A stretch of 64,000 nt of DNA from Mesostigma viride (GCA_009746045.1 RPFO01000026.1:1051015-1115014), one strand, 5' to 3'. Shown: positions 1 to 10,345, numbered from the stretch's first letter. A program made the numbers and translations. The notes: generated from the letters alone by a model not told the origin.

Positions 1-1
1 A

Positions 2-325
2 GGCTACGAGGCCGCTTCCCGGGCAGCCTCACATGAGGAATGGTCGTTGGGGGACTTCATACGAACCATTCCGGGAAGGACCGTAAGACACGGTGGGCCG
101 GGGCCTCGCACGGAGAAGTTGTGTGTGGTGTTCGAGGGTCCCTTGTTCCCGGTCCCTCCTGGTATGCACTTGCCCGCCCCTTTGGTTTTTCAAGCGGGCC
201 CTTGGTGCGCGGTTGACCGGGGTGCTTACTGGGAACAACTCGAGATCACCTTCTTCCCACAGGCGCCGCTGCCCTTGCCGCAACCTGACGACCTTCGTTT
301 TCCCCGGACGGTGGGCAACACGGTG
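2..325 (+). pseudogene. LTR-element ORF, upstream half (cut by the CACTA insertion)
   Basis: The frame is open from base 2 to the insertion point. In the present sequence it runs two codons into the transposon (CAC TAG). The peptide is rich in Pro, Gly and Trp and I do not recognise a family. If the transposon and one copy of the TG duplication are removed, the frame continues at CGG (4988), giving a junction of GNTV followed by RFGTEEWWDW. Its place just before the polypurine tract suggests the C-terminal part of Pol or an extra ORF of the retroelement; that is inference. Confidence 0.6.
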
Positions 326-339
326 CACTAGGAACTCGG

Positions 340-665
340 CTTTGAGAATGGGTGAGAAAAGGTGAGAAAAAGGGTGAGATGGGTGAGAAAAAGGGTGAGA
401 AATGGGTGAGAATGGGTGAGAAAAGTGAGAAAATAGGGTGAGAAATGGGTGAGAATGGGTGAGAAAAGGGCAATCTCACCCGGGTGAGATTGCCCCAAAA
501 AGGTGAAAAAAGGGGAAAAACGTGAGAAAAATCTCAAAAAACAGGACGTGAGATAAGTGAGAAAAACGGGAGGTGTGAAACGTGAGAAAAGTGAGAAAAT
601 CAGGACGTGAGAAAAGTGAGAAAATCAGGACGTGAGAAAAGTGAGAAAAGCGAGAAAACACAGCG
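340..665 (+). repeat. CACTA left subterminal array of GTGAGAAAA motifs
   Basis: About 30 copies of GTGAGAAAA / GGTGAGAAT-like motifs lie head to tail. They include a 28-bp perfect palindrome at 468-495 with arms GGGCAATCTCACC. In characterised CACTA elements such subterminal motifs bind the element's own TnpA-like protein. Here that role is inferred from position and structure. Confidence 0.85.
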
Positions 666-828
666 ATGAGAAACACAGCCATAATACAATATGCTGGCAG
701 CAGACACATGCATGCAGTGCCAGTAACAACCGCTGTTCAAAACAGCACGAACAATAATGATTTTTTCATTAAATGTTTGAATAATTTTAATGTTTACAGC
801 TGAAAGAACCCGTTGATTCAACTATTCA

Positions 829-985
829 ACACTGTTATGGCGTTATGTACATCTTCGGCATTCAAATATGCCTGTTCAACACAGTCTGTTATGGCGTTAT
901 GACATCTTCGGCATTCAAATATGCCTGTTCAACACAGTCTGTTATGGCGTTATGACATCTTCCGCATTCAATGCCTATCATCAAA
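829..985 (+). repeat. Tandem repeat of about 58 bp, 2.7 copies
   Basis: The unit contains CTGTTATGGCGTTATG, then ACATCTTCGGCATTCAAATA, then TGCCTGTTCAACAC. It occurs near-identically two and a half times just inside the left subterminal array of the CACTA element. No coding potential is seen. Confidence 0.75.
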
Positions 986-1053
986 TACTATATGGTAGCT
1001 AGCTAACAAAGCGGGCCGGTCGACAGGGCGTCACATGCTGACTTGAAAGTGGA

Positions 1054-1690
1054 ACCGCTTGCATTTTACTCTCGTGGTCCCTGCAAGAAATCAAGCAAAC
1101 CGACACAATATACGCAAGAGGAAAAGAAATCAGATCCTTGACATAGATGTAAGCGTTCTACAAGGATCTTGAGCTCAGCACCACCTAAAAATCCATGCAG
1201 CAAATGTGTATGGCAAATCATAATTCCATCAACATACAATTCTACACATCCATGCATGCAAGAGGCCGGGGGAAAAAAACAGGCCCTTGCAGATAAACAT
1301 CTATACCTTCAAATGCCAAAATAATGACACCTATAATTCCCCCTAGATTGAAAGCAGTGCAGCTTACCTTGGATGGTGATGCAACGCTCGACGCCGATGA
1401 CAGGGTATCGTCATTGCCATCCTCACTGTCAGTCCTCCCACCACAAGCTTCCTCCTGGGCGGTCCAGTTTACCTGCAAGTAAGAGGCATACAAGGAAATC
1501 AACTGACACTGCATGGCAACCGCTCCCATTTCATTCTCGTGGTGCCTGCATGAATCCAAGCAAACCGCGACACAATATGCAAGAGAAAAAAAAGACATCA
1601 GATCCTTGACATAGACATCACCATTCTACAAGGAAGAGCTCACCAGCACCTAACGGTCCATGCAGTGAAATGTGTAGAACACGATTTATG
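1054..1690 (-). repeat. Direct duplication (1054-1230 and 1530-1690) flanking a candidate exon
   Basis: Two stretches of about 165 bp share many blocks, for example CCTTGACATAGA, CGACACAATAT and ATCCATGCAG. They flank the candidate exon at 1368-1472. They look like duplicated intron or exon-flank material within the CACTA element. Confidence 0.55.
1368..1472 (-). CDS. Candidate internal exon (35 codons) of a CACTA-borne gene
   Basis: On the minus strand a 105-nt open stretch is bounded by TTGCAG before and GTAAGC after, so it is a phase-0 exon with clean AG/GT borders. The peptide (VNWTAQEEACGG, then an acidic/serine-rich run ending ASPSK) resembles linker sequence rather than a fold I recognise. 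No adjoining exons could be joined with confidence. It could belong to a TnpA-like gene of the element or to captured host sequence. Confidence 0.4.
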
Positions 1691-1707
1691 ACCCAACACT
1701 CACTCTT

Positions 1708-2250
1708 ATGGCAAAGCGGCCCCATGTGGCAAGGCAGCACCATACACATGAATCACACCATGCGCCAGATGTCACACGAGCAAGGCACAACGTTGTCGTC
1801 GGATCAGAAAGCAACAAACGTGAAAACGCTAGCGGCCCAAATCTGAGATTCCGCGGAACACAGAAAATAAGAAAGCTCAGAAGCTACCAGCAAGGGATCG
1901 AACATATGACCTTTGGCATGATTTCGCGGCTGTGTGAGTCTCCTGATCCGAAGGCATCTCACTTAATTAACGTTTCGAAACAGCCAAACTGCGGAAAATC
2001 TCTTACCGGAGAGAGTTGCCAATATCAAGGAGACAACCAGCGCAGGCCAGAAATCGGGAGAATCCGGACCATGGTAGCTCGAGCCTGCCGTTATCTTGTC
2101 CGCGTTTTCGAGTCGTGCAGGATTATGAATATGAATGGAGATGGAAATGTGTAGCCTTGTGCATTGAAATTACGGCTGGCTGACGTGAAGAGCGACTACA
2201 TGACCTACACGGTGGGGCCGGAAACGGCTTGCTTGATTGTGTTTCATCGT
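1708..2250 (+). pseudogene. Transposase-like coding remnant inside the CACTA element
   Basis: An ORF of 148 codons (1708-2154) ends at a TAG. The same frame reads on past the stop to 2342 with conserved-looking residues (PCALKLRLADVKSDY, then MTYTVGPETACLI). Two related copies exist: 2881-3100 on the minus strand and 18189-18360 on the plus strand. At 18189 the equivalent codon is TAT (Tyr), so the TAG here is probably a disabling mutation. Conservation of the peptide across three copies argues that it was once coding. I do not recognise the family; transposase or accessory protein of the CACTA lineage is an inference. Confidence 0.45.
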
Positions 2251-2880
2251 GGGCAACGAGTCCAACGACTACTTTCTCTGGGCGGCAAACTGCGGCAAAT
2301 TGAACGCAAACCTCATCATGAAATCTTGACCGTCGAAATGTAACAATCCGACGACTTATGCAGTATGCCGCGTAATTTTCTGTTGCGGGAGAGCCGTTGG
2401 GCCGGTTCCCGACGCGGGCGACCAGTGGTTTGCGTTAAGTTAACTTAGCTGAAGTTCCCCAAGCCGCATGATGGCTCTCATCGACGGCCTCAGTCTATTG
2501 ACGCGTCGGCCCGATTTTGGCGGCACCCAATTTGACCCCAACGGCACCTACCGACAAAGGGCATACGTACGTTTCACGCACACCACGACCTTCGAGCTCT
2601 GCTATGGCGGTGGTGCCGTGGGGCCCGCATCAGACTGCGGGCCCTTATCTGCTTTGGCGGTGCTGCCGTTGGGCCCGCATCAGAATTCAGGCCCTTTATG
2701 CATGCGGGCCATTAATGCATGTTACTTTTTTAGTCTTCTGCATACAAATATGAAGCAATGAGGTCGTGTCCTCTGGATTTTTGCACTGCAAATGGCATTT
2801 GCACCGTGTGCAGTTCTTGGACGTTTGGAAACATGCATGATGGCATGTGGCTAATGTAATGACTGACTAGCTAGACCGTT

Positions 2881-3100
2881 TCAGTGGTTTTTCATTTGCG
2901 GGTATTTCCTCGTAAATGGTGGGAAAGCGATCGCAGCAATGGTTCTCACCACTAGACACTCCCGGCCAGTGAAGCTCGAAAAACACGCCCTGATCAAGCA
3001 AGCTGTTTCCGGCCCCACTGTATAGGTCATCTTACAGTCGCTCTTTGCGTAAGCCAGCCATAATTTCAATGAACAAGGCTACACATTTGCATACTCTTTG
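2881..3100 (-). pseudogene. Inverted copy of the remnant at 2145-2250
   Basis: The reverse complement matches 2145-2243 (blocks AAATGTGTAGCCTTGT, GTGGGGCCGGAAAC). It stays open for 62 codons from an ATG (KLWLAYAKSDCKMTYTVGPE), ending at TGA. It diverges from the plus-strand copy after the TACLI motif. The opposed copies form an inverted repeat within the CACTA element. Confidence 0.45.
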
Positions 3101-3545
3101 CTTGGTTATCGGTGTGCCTTTGTTTGGATGCAGGGGGGATCGCTGTGCTGACACAACGCGGCAAGGGATTTGCTGGTAGAAGATGCCCTTCCCAAGGCTG
3201 ATTACAGCGACCCTGCGAATGGCGACGAGGCCTACTGGTGAGCCTTGTTTTTTGCAAATGCTACTTACGCCGTCTGCTTTGGTTATTTTAATTCAGTCCT
3301 ATTGAAAGGCGCCTTGGGATTAGCCATGCAATCATGTTTTACTGTCACAAAGCCAGCCCTAGTAATTAATATCTAGTTTGTTTGGTTTTACCCATCCGGG
3401 TGCCATGATCTTGCCGCCAGTAAAAGCGTCCTGTGTTGTATCTGTTTTTTTTTTTAATAACCAATACTTAATAATAATACTCTTTGCTGGGTTATCGGTG
3501 TGCGTTTGTTTGAATGCAGGCGAGATCGCTGTGCTGACACAACGT
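3091..3545 (+). repeat. Duplicated splice-acceptor region (3091-3155 and 3479-3545)
   Basis: The two blocks share CTTTGCT.GGTTATCGGTG, then TTTGTTTG.ATGCAG, then GATCGCTGTGCTGACACAAC. The second copy provides the probable acceptor of the long exon that starts at 3520. The first is followed by only a short open stretch. Confidence 0.6.
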
Positions 3546-4459
3546 TCAACGTGCTTGCATGGGCATCATTAAACCTGACGCCGCTTGTGCCGCAAGGCAT
3601 TGTAGCGGCGTGTGGGGGCGTGAAGCGCTACGCGGATTCTTTCCACAAAGTCAGGATACACGGGTTCAACTACCGCACGGAGGCTGCGGACCAATCCCAG
3701 GGAAAGCGGCACAAGAATGCGGGAGTTGCGGTGCATGGCCCGGGCGGTGTAGACTTTGGTTTCATCACACACATTCTGAAGGCCAGGTTAGAGTACCCAC
3801 GAGGGGGCTGGGAATGGCAGCTGTTGTTGAAGGTGGAGCTTTTTGATCGCCTTCATGTCGCTCACCTGCCCCACGAGAGGTTGGTGGTCATCAGCAGCGC
3901 ACAGGCCCCCAGGTCGTCGTGCCTTGTGTTGCCAGGTGCAGTGAGCTCAGTTGGGTATGTCGTCGATGAATGCTATGCTCCCGAAATGGTGGTAATCCCT
4001 GCCAAACTGCCATGGAGCATGGCACACCAGGCGCAATCTGCCCTCAGTAACCATGTGTATCACAGCGTGGCAGCAGATTTCCCCACCATGCCGCAGTTTG
4101 AAGTGATTGAGGAGGGTGAGCCGATGCCACCGCCTAGTGGCAAGAAGAAAGGCAAGAAGAAGGGGTCCAAGAAGAAGAAGAAGGTGGCAGCGGCAGACGT
4201 AGGTGATGGCGACGTGGTGCGCCGCGCTGGCAAGGCACCTGCTCGAGGGCGCAGCCGCAAGCGTGGTGCTCCCACAGATGCTGGACCTAGCCAGCCCACC
4301 GTTGTAATTGAGGAGGTCCCTATGGCAAAGAGGGCCAGTGGAAGGCAGCGTAAAGCTGTGAACTATTGCGACACTAGTGGGGATGACACTATGTCATCAG
4401 AAGATGATGTTGATGCAAGCAACCCCTCGGACAGCAGTTCTGAAGAAGATGACTATTGA
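3520..4459 (+). CDS. C-terminal exon of a CACTA-encoded protein (possibly DUF4216-like)
   Basis: The exon probably begins after the acceptor TGAATGCAG (3511-3519); the frame is then open for 312 codons to TGA at 4457. The first ~110 residues contain a block reading IHGFNYRTEAADQSQGKRHK, then NAGVAVHGPGGVDFGFI and WEWQLLLKVELFDRLHV. This layout (histidine-glycine-Phe motif, N-S/A-G-V motif, then a beta-rich stretch) resembles the DUF4216 domain found in CACTA transposon proteins; this is recognition by eye. A basic tract (KKKGKKKGSKKKKK, a likely nuclear localisation signal) and an acidic serine-rich tail (SSEEDDY) follow. Upstream exons were not resolved. Confidence 0.55.
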
Positions 4460-4614
4460 TTTAATTTGGGCATGACAGCATTGTTTATGGAATGATGTGC
4501 TGTTTTATATTGTATGAACCCTATATTGCACCTTTGTGCACCCTATAATGCATATCAAAGTGGTGTTGAGTTTTTTTTCACGTTAAGGACTTAATGAAAT
4601 AAAGCTCGTGATTT

Positions 4615-4973
4615 TTCTCGTGTTACACTCTTGGTGAGAAATTTCTCACCACGTTGACTTGTGATTTTTCTCGTGTTAGTGATTTTTCTCGTGTTGGTGA
4701 GAAACTTCTCAATTTTTTCACTTTTTTTCACTTTTTCTCACTTTTTCTCACTTTTTCTCACTTTTTCTCACCCATTCTCACCTTTTTTCTCACTTTAGGG
4801 TTTTTTCTCACCCAAATCTCACCCAAACCCCCTTTTTCTCACCAAAATCTCACCCTGGTGAGATTTTGTTGCCTAGCGTTTGCGGAAAAAAATTGAGATT
4901 TTTCTCACTTTTCTCACCTTTTTTCTCAAAGGGGTGAGAAAATTGAGGGGTTTTGAGAATTTTCTCAGAAATT
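4615..4973 (-). repeat. CACTA right subterminal array of TTTTCTCAC motifs
   Basis: Roughly 25 copies of TTTCTCAC / TTTTTCTCACC form the inverted counterpart of the left array. They include a short palindrome AATCTCACC-CTGGTGAGATT near 4846-4865. Their presence at both ends supports the element borders. Confidence 0.85.
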
Positions 4974-4985
4974 GAGTTCCTAGTG

Positions 4986-5461
4986 TGCGGTTCGGCACCG
5001 AGGAATGGTGGGATTGGAGGTATCAGGTGGATGGAGTGGGGCACGTGGTTACGCCGCCCAAGGTGGCCCCGGCGGAAGGGCGCGCCTTCCTGGGTCGGGT
5101 GGTGCCGGACATTGTAGGGGCCCCCAGGGCAACCATCCTTGAGGATCACGTGCGCACCGAAGTTTTCATGATGGGGGTGCAGTTTGTTCGTGATCACCGC
5201 TGTGGGGTGGCGGATTGGTCGGCGCTGACCCTTCTCTTTACCCACCCCCAGTACCTCGCCGGGTTCCTGGCCATGTGGCCCCCGGGCACGTGGGTCGAGC
5301 TGTCCCGGTTGGGTCGGCAGAAGACGTCCCCATATCAGATCGCCTTCGAGGCGGACCTACGTGCGCATCCAGGGGTGATGACTCATATCATGACCCCTGC
5401 GGGGCGACGGGCTCTCCTTGAGGCCCAGCAGCTGCGGCGGGCTACTAGCGGTGGACGCTAG
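4986..5461 (+). pseudogene. LTR-element ORF, downstream half
   Basis: The frame is open from the right border of the CACTA element to TAG at 5459-5461 (about 157 codons). It begins VRFGTEEWWDWRYQVDG and contains a Trp/Pro-rich middle (AMWPPGTWVELSRLGRQKTS). It is the natural continuation of the frame at 2-325 once the insertion is removed. No family is recognised. It lies 220 bp before the 3' LTR, so it is the last coding segment of the retroelement. Confidence 0.6.
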
Positions 5462-5667
5462 AGTAAATCGTTTAGTTCGGGATGGATAGCGGAGTCCAAT
5501 CCCCAAGGTTTTGGCTACTACGTCAGGGTTGGGCTTGTGTATCGACCTCTAGAGGAACTGGCATTACTGACCTGCGGGTGAACCGAGGTCGGGACATAGT
5601 ACTCTCATAGTAGTCTTGTTGTGTGATCCTATTATACCTTTGTACGGTAGGGACTACCGACCCCCGT

Positions 5668-5680
5668 GGGGGGGGAGGAG
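5668..5680 (+). promoter_or_regulatory. Polypurine tract
   Basis: A run of purines (eight G, then AGGAG) immediately precedes the LTR terminus TGTTACG. This is the canonical position of the plus-strand primer of LTR retroelements. Confidence 0.8.
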
Positions 5681-6262
5681 TGTTACGTCCCGGCCCTTTA
5701 GGTCGGACGTAACAATGGAATAAATTACTAAGGCCTTGTGGCCGTTGTACTAAGTTTTATGGACATTGACTCTTGTGTGAATTGGACTAGTTATTTTGGT
5801 CCTAGGTTGCCCTTTTAGGAACCGGTGCGGTGGCGCCGCGTCAGTTCTGAGTCCATTCGTAGTACTAGGCGTGGATCCTGTAGTTGAGGGTCGATGTCGG
5901 CCCGGATCCTACGTGGAATGTTTGGCTTGGATTGGTCCAGGGAAATTGGCATGTATCTGCGCCGCAATCAACCTAGGTTAAATTGGTCCGAGGACGAGAG
6001 TCTCGTCCTCTTGGTTTAATGATTGATAAGTGCGAATACGCCTACACATTGAGCCCGGGGCATTATCCATTTGTAATTGGTATTGCTAGCCATTATAAGT
6101 GTGAACTAATTAGCTTGGCATTAAGCCGTGATGCCAGATATCTCACGACTCACGTCGTGAAGCGCAACCTACTTTAGGCTATCCTGGATTATTCCTAATT
6201 CCGGCAAGAAGGGTCTTTCGCTACGTAGCTCAGGCTAGGTGAGTCTGGGCCGGGACGTAACA
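5681..6262 (+). repeat. 3' LTR (582 bp)
   Basis: The LTR begins TGTTACGTCCCGGCCC and ends with the exact reverse complement GGGCCGGGACGTAACA, so it has 16-bp perfect inverted ends and TG...CA termini. It follows a polypurine tract. The second LTR is not in the window, so its age cannot be estimated here. Confidence 0.88.
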
Positions 6263-6414
6263 CCTTGGTGCACCTAGAGCAGGGGTAGCTTACATTCCCA
6301 CCCTTGCATGAAGTAGCCTAGAATGTATTAAAAGCCATATGCCCAGGCTTCTCAGGGCTATGTGCTACATCTACTCCCAACGGAGTGATGTTGATAATTA
6401 ATTAATTAATTAAC
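6263..6414 (+). mobile_element. 3' tail of an ORF1-only LINE-like element, split by the LTR element
   Basis: The sequence matches the 3' end of the copies at 10199-10345 and 32243-32398: CTTGGTGCACCTAGAGCA, the CATTCCCACCCTTGCA block, then an (ATTA)n tail. Its 5' part would lie left of the window, beyond the LTR element inserted into it. Confidence 0.7.
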
Positions 6415-6463
6415 ATGCCACAAGGGGCCAAAAGGCGCAGCTATAATGCACACGAGGTTCCGG

Positions 6464-8121
6464 CCACGAGGTAGCCATGGCTGTCGGAGCTCATAACTTT
6501 CACGTTTGAGCACCGAATTTAGCCGTGAATATCACTATCGCTTCGTCTTTCTAAGACGCACATGCTGATATAATTTTCCGAATCTAAAACGCAATATATG
6601 GCGACCAAACGCGCCTCGACGCAACGCAGCCTGGCGGCTGCGCTCGGCAATGAAAATACGCCTGCAGCTCCGGCTGCAGCTTCGCCATCAGGTCCGGCAG
6701 GCGGCGATGACCCTAGTCGTGCACTGGTGGTCGTCCAGCAACCCCCCGGGCTTAACGCCTCGCCATCTGCATCGCCTGACCCCAAGCGCACCCGCCCAGC
6801 CGACGCCACAGAAGGGTCTTCATACCCAGAACCGAGCTTTCGTCCCCGGCCTTTCAAGGTCGCAGATTACGACTGGGCCACCATTTCTCCGACCGATGCT
6901 ATGCTCTGCATCTTCTTCGGGGATTATGCTTCGCTTAACGACCTGTGCCTCCATCTCTTCTCCACCAACCGCCTCCTCGCCCCGGACGGCAGCCGCGTGG
7001 GCAACGTCTACCATCTGGTCGGCGGCTACCGCCCCCGTCTCCAGCACGCCATCCTCAACTCCCTTCTCCAGCGCTCTGACGCCGAGATCTGGGCTTCACC
7101 CCTTTCCGCCCCCACCCTCCGCTCCATCCTCACGGAAGCCTTTCAGCAGCACGTGACCCCCTTGCTGCCGACATAGCAGCAATCGGCGGCACGCTGACTG
7201 CTGAACTTCCTCACATTTCCACCGCCGCCGCCTCCACCTCCACTGCCATTTCCGCCTCCACTGCCGACATCAAAGCCCAGCTCCTCGACCTCGACCACCG
7301 CCTTCAAGCCACCGCCAACGCCCTTGAGAGCTTGCATGACACCGCCGGCCTCACCGCCCAGGCGGTAAAGGACATCGCCGCCCAGCCGGCGTCTGCTGGC
7401 TCGGCCGGCGATACTCCCTCCACCTGGGCGGACTTGCTTAAGCAGCACACCACCTCCACCACCTCCACCATCTCGGCACAACTCAAGCAACAAGCCCTCG
7501 ACCTTCGCGAGGACGGCCGACATCGCGCGGCGCAGCCACAATGTCATCGTCAAGCACTTCGACCAGCAGGCAGGTGAGACCTCCACGAGCCTTCTTGAGG
7601 CATTTAAGCGCGCCATTCTTGCCCCCATGTTACTCACTGGTGAGCTGGACATGTCGGCTGTCCGCCTCCCCCGCGCGCGGGGGAAGGCTGGCCCGGCACC
7701 CGTGCTCCTCACCTTTAAGTACATGGCGGACAAGCTGGCGTTCCTTAAATGCCGCAAGAAGCTCTCGGAGACTCGCTTCACGCTGGACGACGACTTGACC
7801 CTGGCCCAGCAACAACGGCGACGCGAGCTATGGCCGACCTACCTTCAGCTCCGGCAGAGCGCAAGGGGGAAGCCGGTATACTGGAGGGGGGCGGTCATCC
7901 ACGTTGACCACAAGCCCTGGCAGCCCCCTCCTGCCACCTCAGACTAGGAATATATATACCAGTAGTGTAGATTAGTAAGGCTTAGCCTAGCATGTGGCCC
8001 ACGCGCATGTGCGCCCATAATGGCCCCCATGGATGATGCCTTCAACATTTAGCCATGCTTTGTCTATAATGGGACCCCCATGGATGTTGCATTAAGAATT
8101 TAGCCATGCTATGCCATGCAG
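6464..8121 (+). mobile_element. ORF1-only LINE-like element, copy 1
   Basis: It shares its first bases (CCACGAGGTAGCCATGGCT), a ~130-bp leader, ORF1 and a 3' UTR with the copy that begins at 8143. Its 3' end stops at GCCATGCAG without the microsatellite tail seen in copies 2 and 3, so copies 1 and 2 form a head-to-tail tandem with a 1.68-kb period. No endonuclease or reverse transcriptase ORF is present between ORF1 and the 3' UTR. Confidence 0.7.
6598..7947 (+). pseudogene. LINE ORF1p-like protein, copy 1 (frameshifted)
   Basis: An ATG at 6598 opens 192 codons that end at TAG 7174, after a one-base loss in a C run (five C at 7154-7159 against six in copy 2). The homologous frame then continues to TAG at 7945. 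The predicted product of about 445 residues has a Pro/Ala-rich N-terminus, a helical middle with many Ala/Leu/Gln (probable coiled coil) and a C-terminal half with NVIVKHF, LPRARGKAGPAPVLLTFKY, CRKKL and FTLDDDLTLAQQQRRREL. That order matches the coiled coil, RRM and C-terminal domain plan of L1-type ORF1 proteins (RNA binding, RNP assembly). Confidence 0.7.
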
Positions 8122-8142
8122 AAATACCATCCGAGCCACGAG

Positions 8143-10345
8143 CCACGAGGTAGCCATGGCTGACGGCGGAGCTCATAACTTTCACGTTTGAGCCCCAAAT
8201 TCAGCTGTGAATATCACTATCGCTTCGTCTTTCTAAGACGCACATGCTGATATAATTTTCCGAATCTAACACGCAATATATGACGAGCAAACGTCCTTTG
8301 ACGCAACGCAGTTTGGCGGATGCGCTCGCCCATGAAAATGCGGCAGCTGCGGCTGCAGCTTCGCCATCAGGTCCGGTAGACAGCGGTGACACTAGTCGTG
8401 CACTGGTGGCCACCCAGCAACCTCCCGGGCTTAATGCCTCGCCATCGGCATCGCCTGACCCGAAACGCACCCGCCCAGCCGACAAAACAGGATGGTCCCG
8501 CCCCTCGGAACCGCGCTTTCGGCCCCACCCTTTCAAGGTCGATGATCACGACTGGAACAACCTGTCTCCTTACGATGCTATGGACTGCATCTTCTACGGG
8601 GACTACGCCTCGCTTTACGACCTGTGCCTCCATCTTTACGACCAAGGTCGCCTCATCGGCAGCAACGGCAGCCGCTGGCAAACCCACGGCGCCCTGCTTG
8701 GCTGCCCCCGCCCCCAGCTCCAGCACACCATCCTCAACTCCCTTCTCGAGCGCTCTGACGACGAGATCTGGGCTCCATCCATCTCCGCCCCCACCCTCCG
8801 TTCCATCCTCACGGAAGCCTTTCAGCAGCACGTGACCCCCCTTGCTGCTGACGTCGCAGCAATGGGTGGCACGCTGGCTGCTGAACTTCCTCACATTTCC
8901 GCCGCTGCCGCCTCCACCTCCACTGCCATTTCCGCCTCCACTGCCGACATCAAAGCCCAGCTCCTCGACCTCGACCAACGCCTTCAAGCCACCGCCAACG
9001 CCCTTGAGAGCTTGCATGACACCGCCGGCCTCACCGCCCAGGCGGTGAAGGACATCGCCGCCCAGCCGGCGTCTGCTGGCCCGGCCGGCGATGCTCCCTC
9101 CACCTGGGCGGACTTGCTTAAGCAGCACACCACCTCCACCACCTCCACCATCTCGGCACAACTCAAGCAACAAGCCCTCGACCTTCGCGAGGAAACCGAC
9201 ATCGCCCGGCGCAGCCACAATGTCATCGTCAAGCACTTCGACCAGCCGGCAGGTGAGACCTCCACGACCCTTCTTGAGGCATTTAAGCGCGACATTCTTG
9301 CCCCCATGCTACTCACTGGTGAGCTGGACATGTCGGCTGTCCGCCTCCCCCGCGCGCGGGGAAGGCTGGCCCGGCACCCGTGCTCCTCACCTTTAAGTAC
9401 ATGGCGGACAAGCTGTCGTTCCTTAAATGCCGCAAGAAGCTCTCGAGGACTCGCTTCACGCTGGACGACGACTTGACCCTGGCCCAGCAACAGCGGCGAC
9501 GCGAGCTATGGCCGGCCTACCTTCAGCTCCGGCACAGCGCAGGGGGGAAGCCGGTATACTGGAGGGGGGCGGTCATCCACGTTGACCACAAGCCCTGGCA
9601 GCCCCCTCCTGCCACCCCAGACTAGGGAATTCATACCAGTAGTGTAGATTAGTCAGGCTTAGCCTAGCATGTGGCCCACGCGCATGTGCGCCCATAATGG
9701 CCCCCATGGATGTTGTCTACAGGATTTAGCCAAGCCCTGCCTATAACGGGACCCCCATGGATGTTGCATTAAGAATTTCGCCATGCTATGCCATGCAGAG
9801 AGATGCTCTCTGTAGAGAAGCCATGTCCTAGCTCTTGTATAGCCATGATGATCTTCCCCACCTATGACAGGCTCCCCTTCGCTGGGTGTTGCCTGAAACT
9901 CTGGGTGGTGCAGGTGCCCTAGTGCACCTAGAGCAAGTGTTGTTTACATTCCCACCCTTGCAGGAAGTAGCTTAGAATGTATGATAGGCCATATGCCCCT
10001 TCTCTGGGCTATGTGCTACATATACTCCCAACGGAGTTATGTTACAATTCAATTCAATTCAATTCAATGCCATGCAGAGAGATGCTCTCTGTCGAGAAGC
10101 CATGTCCTAGCTCTTGTATAGCCATGATCATCTTCCTCCCTCACAGGCATGCTCCCCCCTTACCCGGGCATAGCGTGATAGACCATGAGGGTGCAGGTGC
10201 CTTGGTGCACCTAGAGCAGGGGTAGCTTACATTCCCACCCTTGCATGAAGTAGCCTAGAATGTATTAAAAGCCATATGCCCCTTCTCAGGGCTATGTGCT
10301 ACATCTACTCCCAACGGAGTGATGTTGATAATTAATTAATTAATT
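8143..10345 (+). mobile_element. ORF1-only LINE-like element, copy 2, with a doubled 3' tail
   Basis: Leader, ORF1 (8280-9625) and 3' UTR match copy 1. The 3' end is duplicated: one tail module (about 9798-10066) ends in (ATTCA)n and a second (10067-10345) ends in (ATTA)n. Both contain the blocks CTAGCTCTTGTATAGCCATGAT and CCACCCTTGCA. The simple-repeat tails are typical of LINEs whose 3' end is copied by target-primed reverse transcription. No ORF2 is present. Confidence 0.7.
8280..9625 (+). pseudogene. LINE ORF1p-like protein, copy 2 (one late frameshift)
   Basis: The reading frame from ATG 8280 runs 398 codons and includes the coiled-coil region and the RRM-like segment (IARRSHNVIVKHFDQP). 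A one-base loss in a G run near 9358 (four G against five in copy 1) then shifts the frame. The conserved C-terminus (LLTFKYMADKLSFLKCRKKL, then FTLDDDLTLAQQQRRREL, VYWRGAVIHVD) continues in another frame to TAG at 9623. Copies 1 and 2 therefore carry different single-base lesions, so an intact source copy must have existed. Confidence 0.72.

Larger units (their letters stand above)
326..4985. mobile_element. CACTA-type (EnSpm-like) DNA transposon, 4660 bp
   Basis: The left end reads CACTAGGAACTC (326-337) and the right end is its exact reverse complement GAGTTCCTAGTG (4974-4985), giving 12-bp TIRs with the 5'-CACTA hallmark. Both ends carry dense subterminal arrays of GTGAGAAAA motifs in opposite orientation, a typical CACTA architecture. 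A 2-bp duplication TG (324-325 and 4986-4987) flanks the element, and its excision restores the interrupted ORF in frame. Inside are transposase-like remnants (1708-2250, 2881-3100), one long C-terminal exon (3520-4459) and a candidate minus-strand exon (1368-1472). Whether it is autonomous cannot be judged here. Confidence 0.88.
1..6262 (+). mobile_element. 3' part of an LTR retrotransposon, interrupted by a CACTA element
   Basis: An ORF open to the left window edge, a purine-rich tract (5668-5680) and an LTR with 16-bp inverted ends (5681-6262) follow one another in the order expected for the 3' end of an LTR retroelement. The ORF is split by the transposon at 326-4985. The 5' LTR and the gag/pol core are outside the window, so the superfamily cannot be assigned. 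The bases after the LTR (CCTTG, 6263-6267) match an uninterrupted copy of the target repeat near 10199, consistent with a 5-bp target duplication whose other half is off-window. Confidence 0.8.

Noticed and set aside
323-4985. 3-bp duplication GTG for the CACTA element
   Set aside because: It can be aligned only by shortening the right TIR, and it would leave the interrupted ORF out of frame; the 2-bp TG fits TIRs and frame.
8367-9236. 289-codon minus-strand ORF opposite LINE ORF1 copy 2
   Set aside because: Antisense shadow of the ORF1p-like frame; Gly-rich sequence mirrors Ala/Pro codons.
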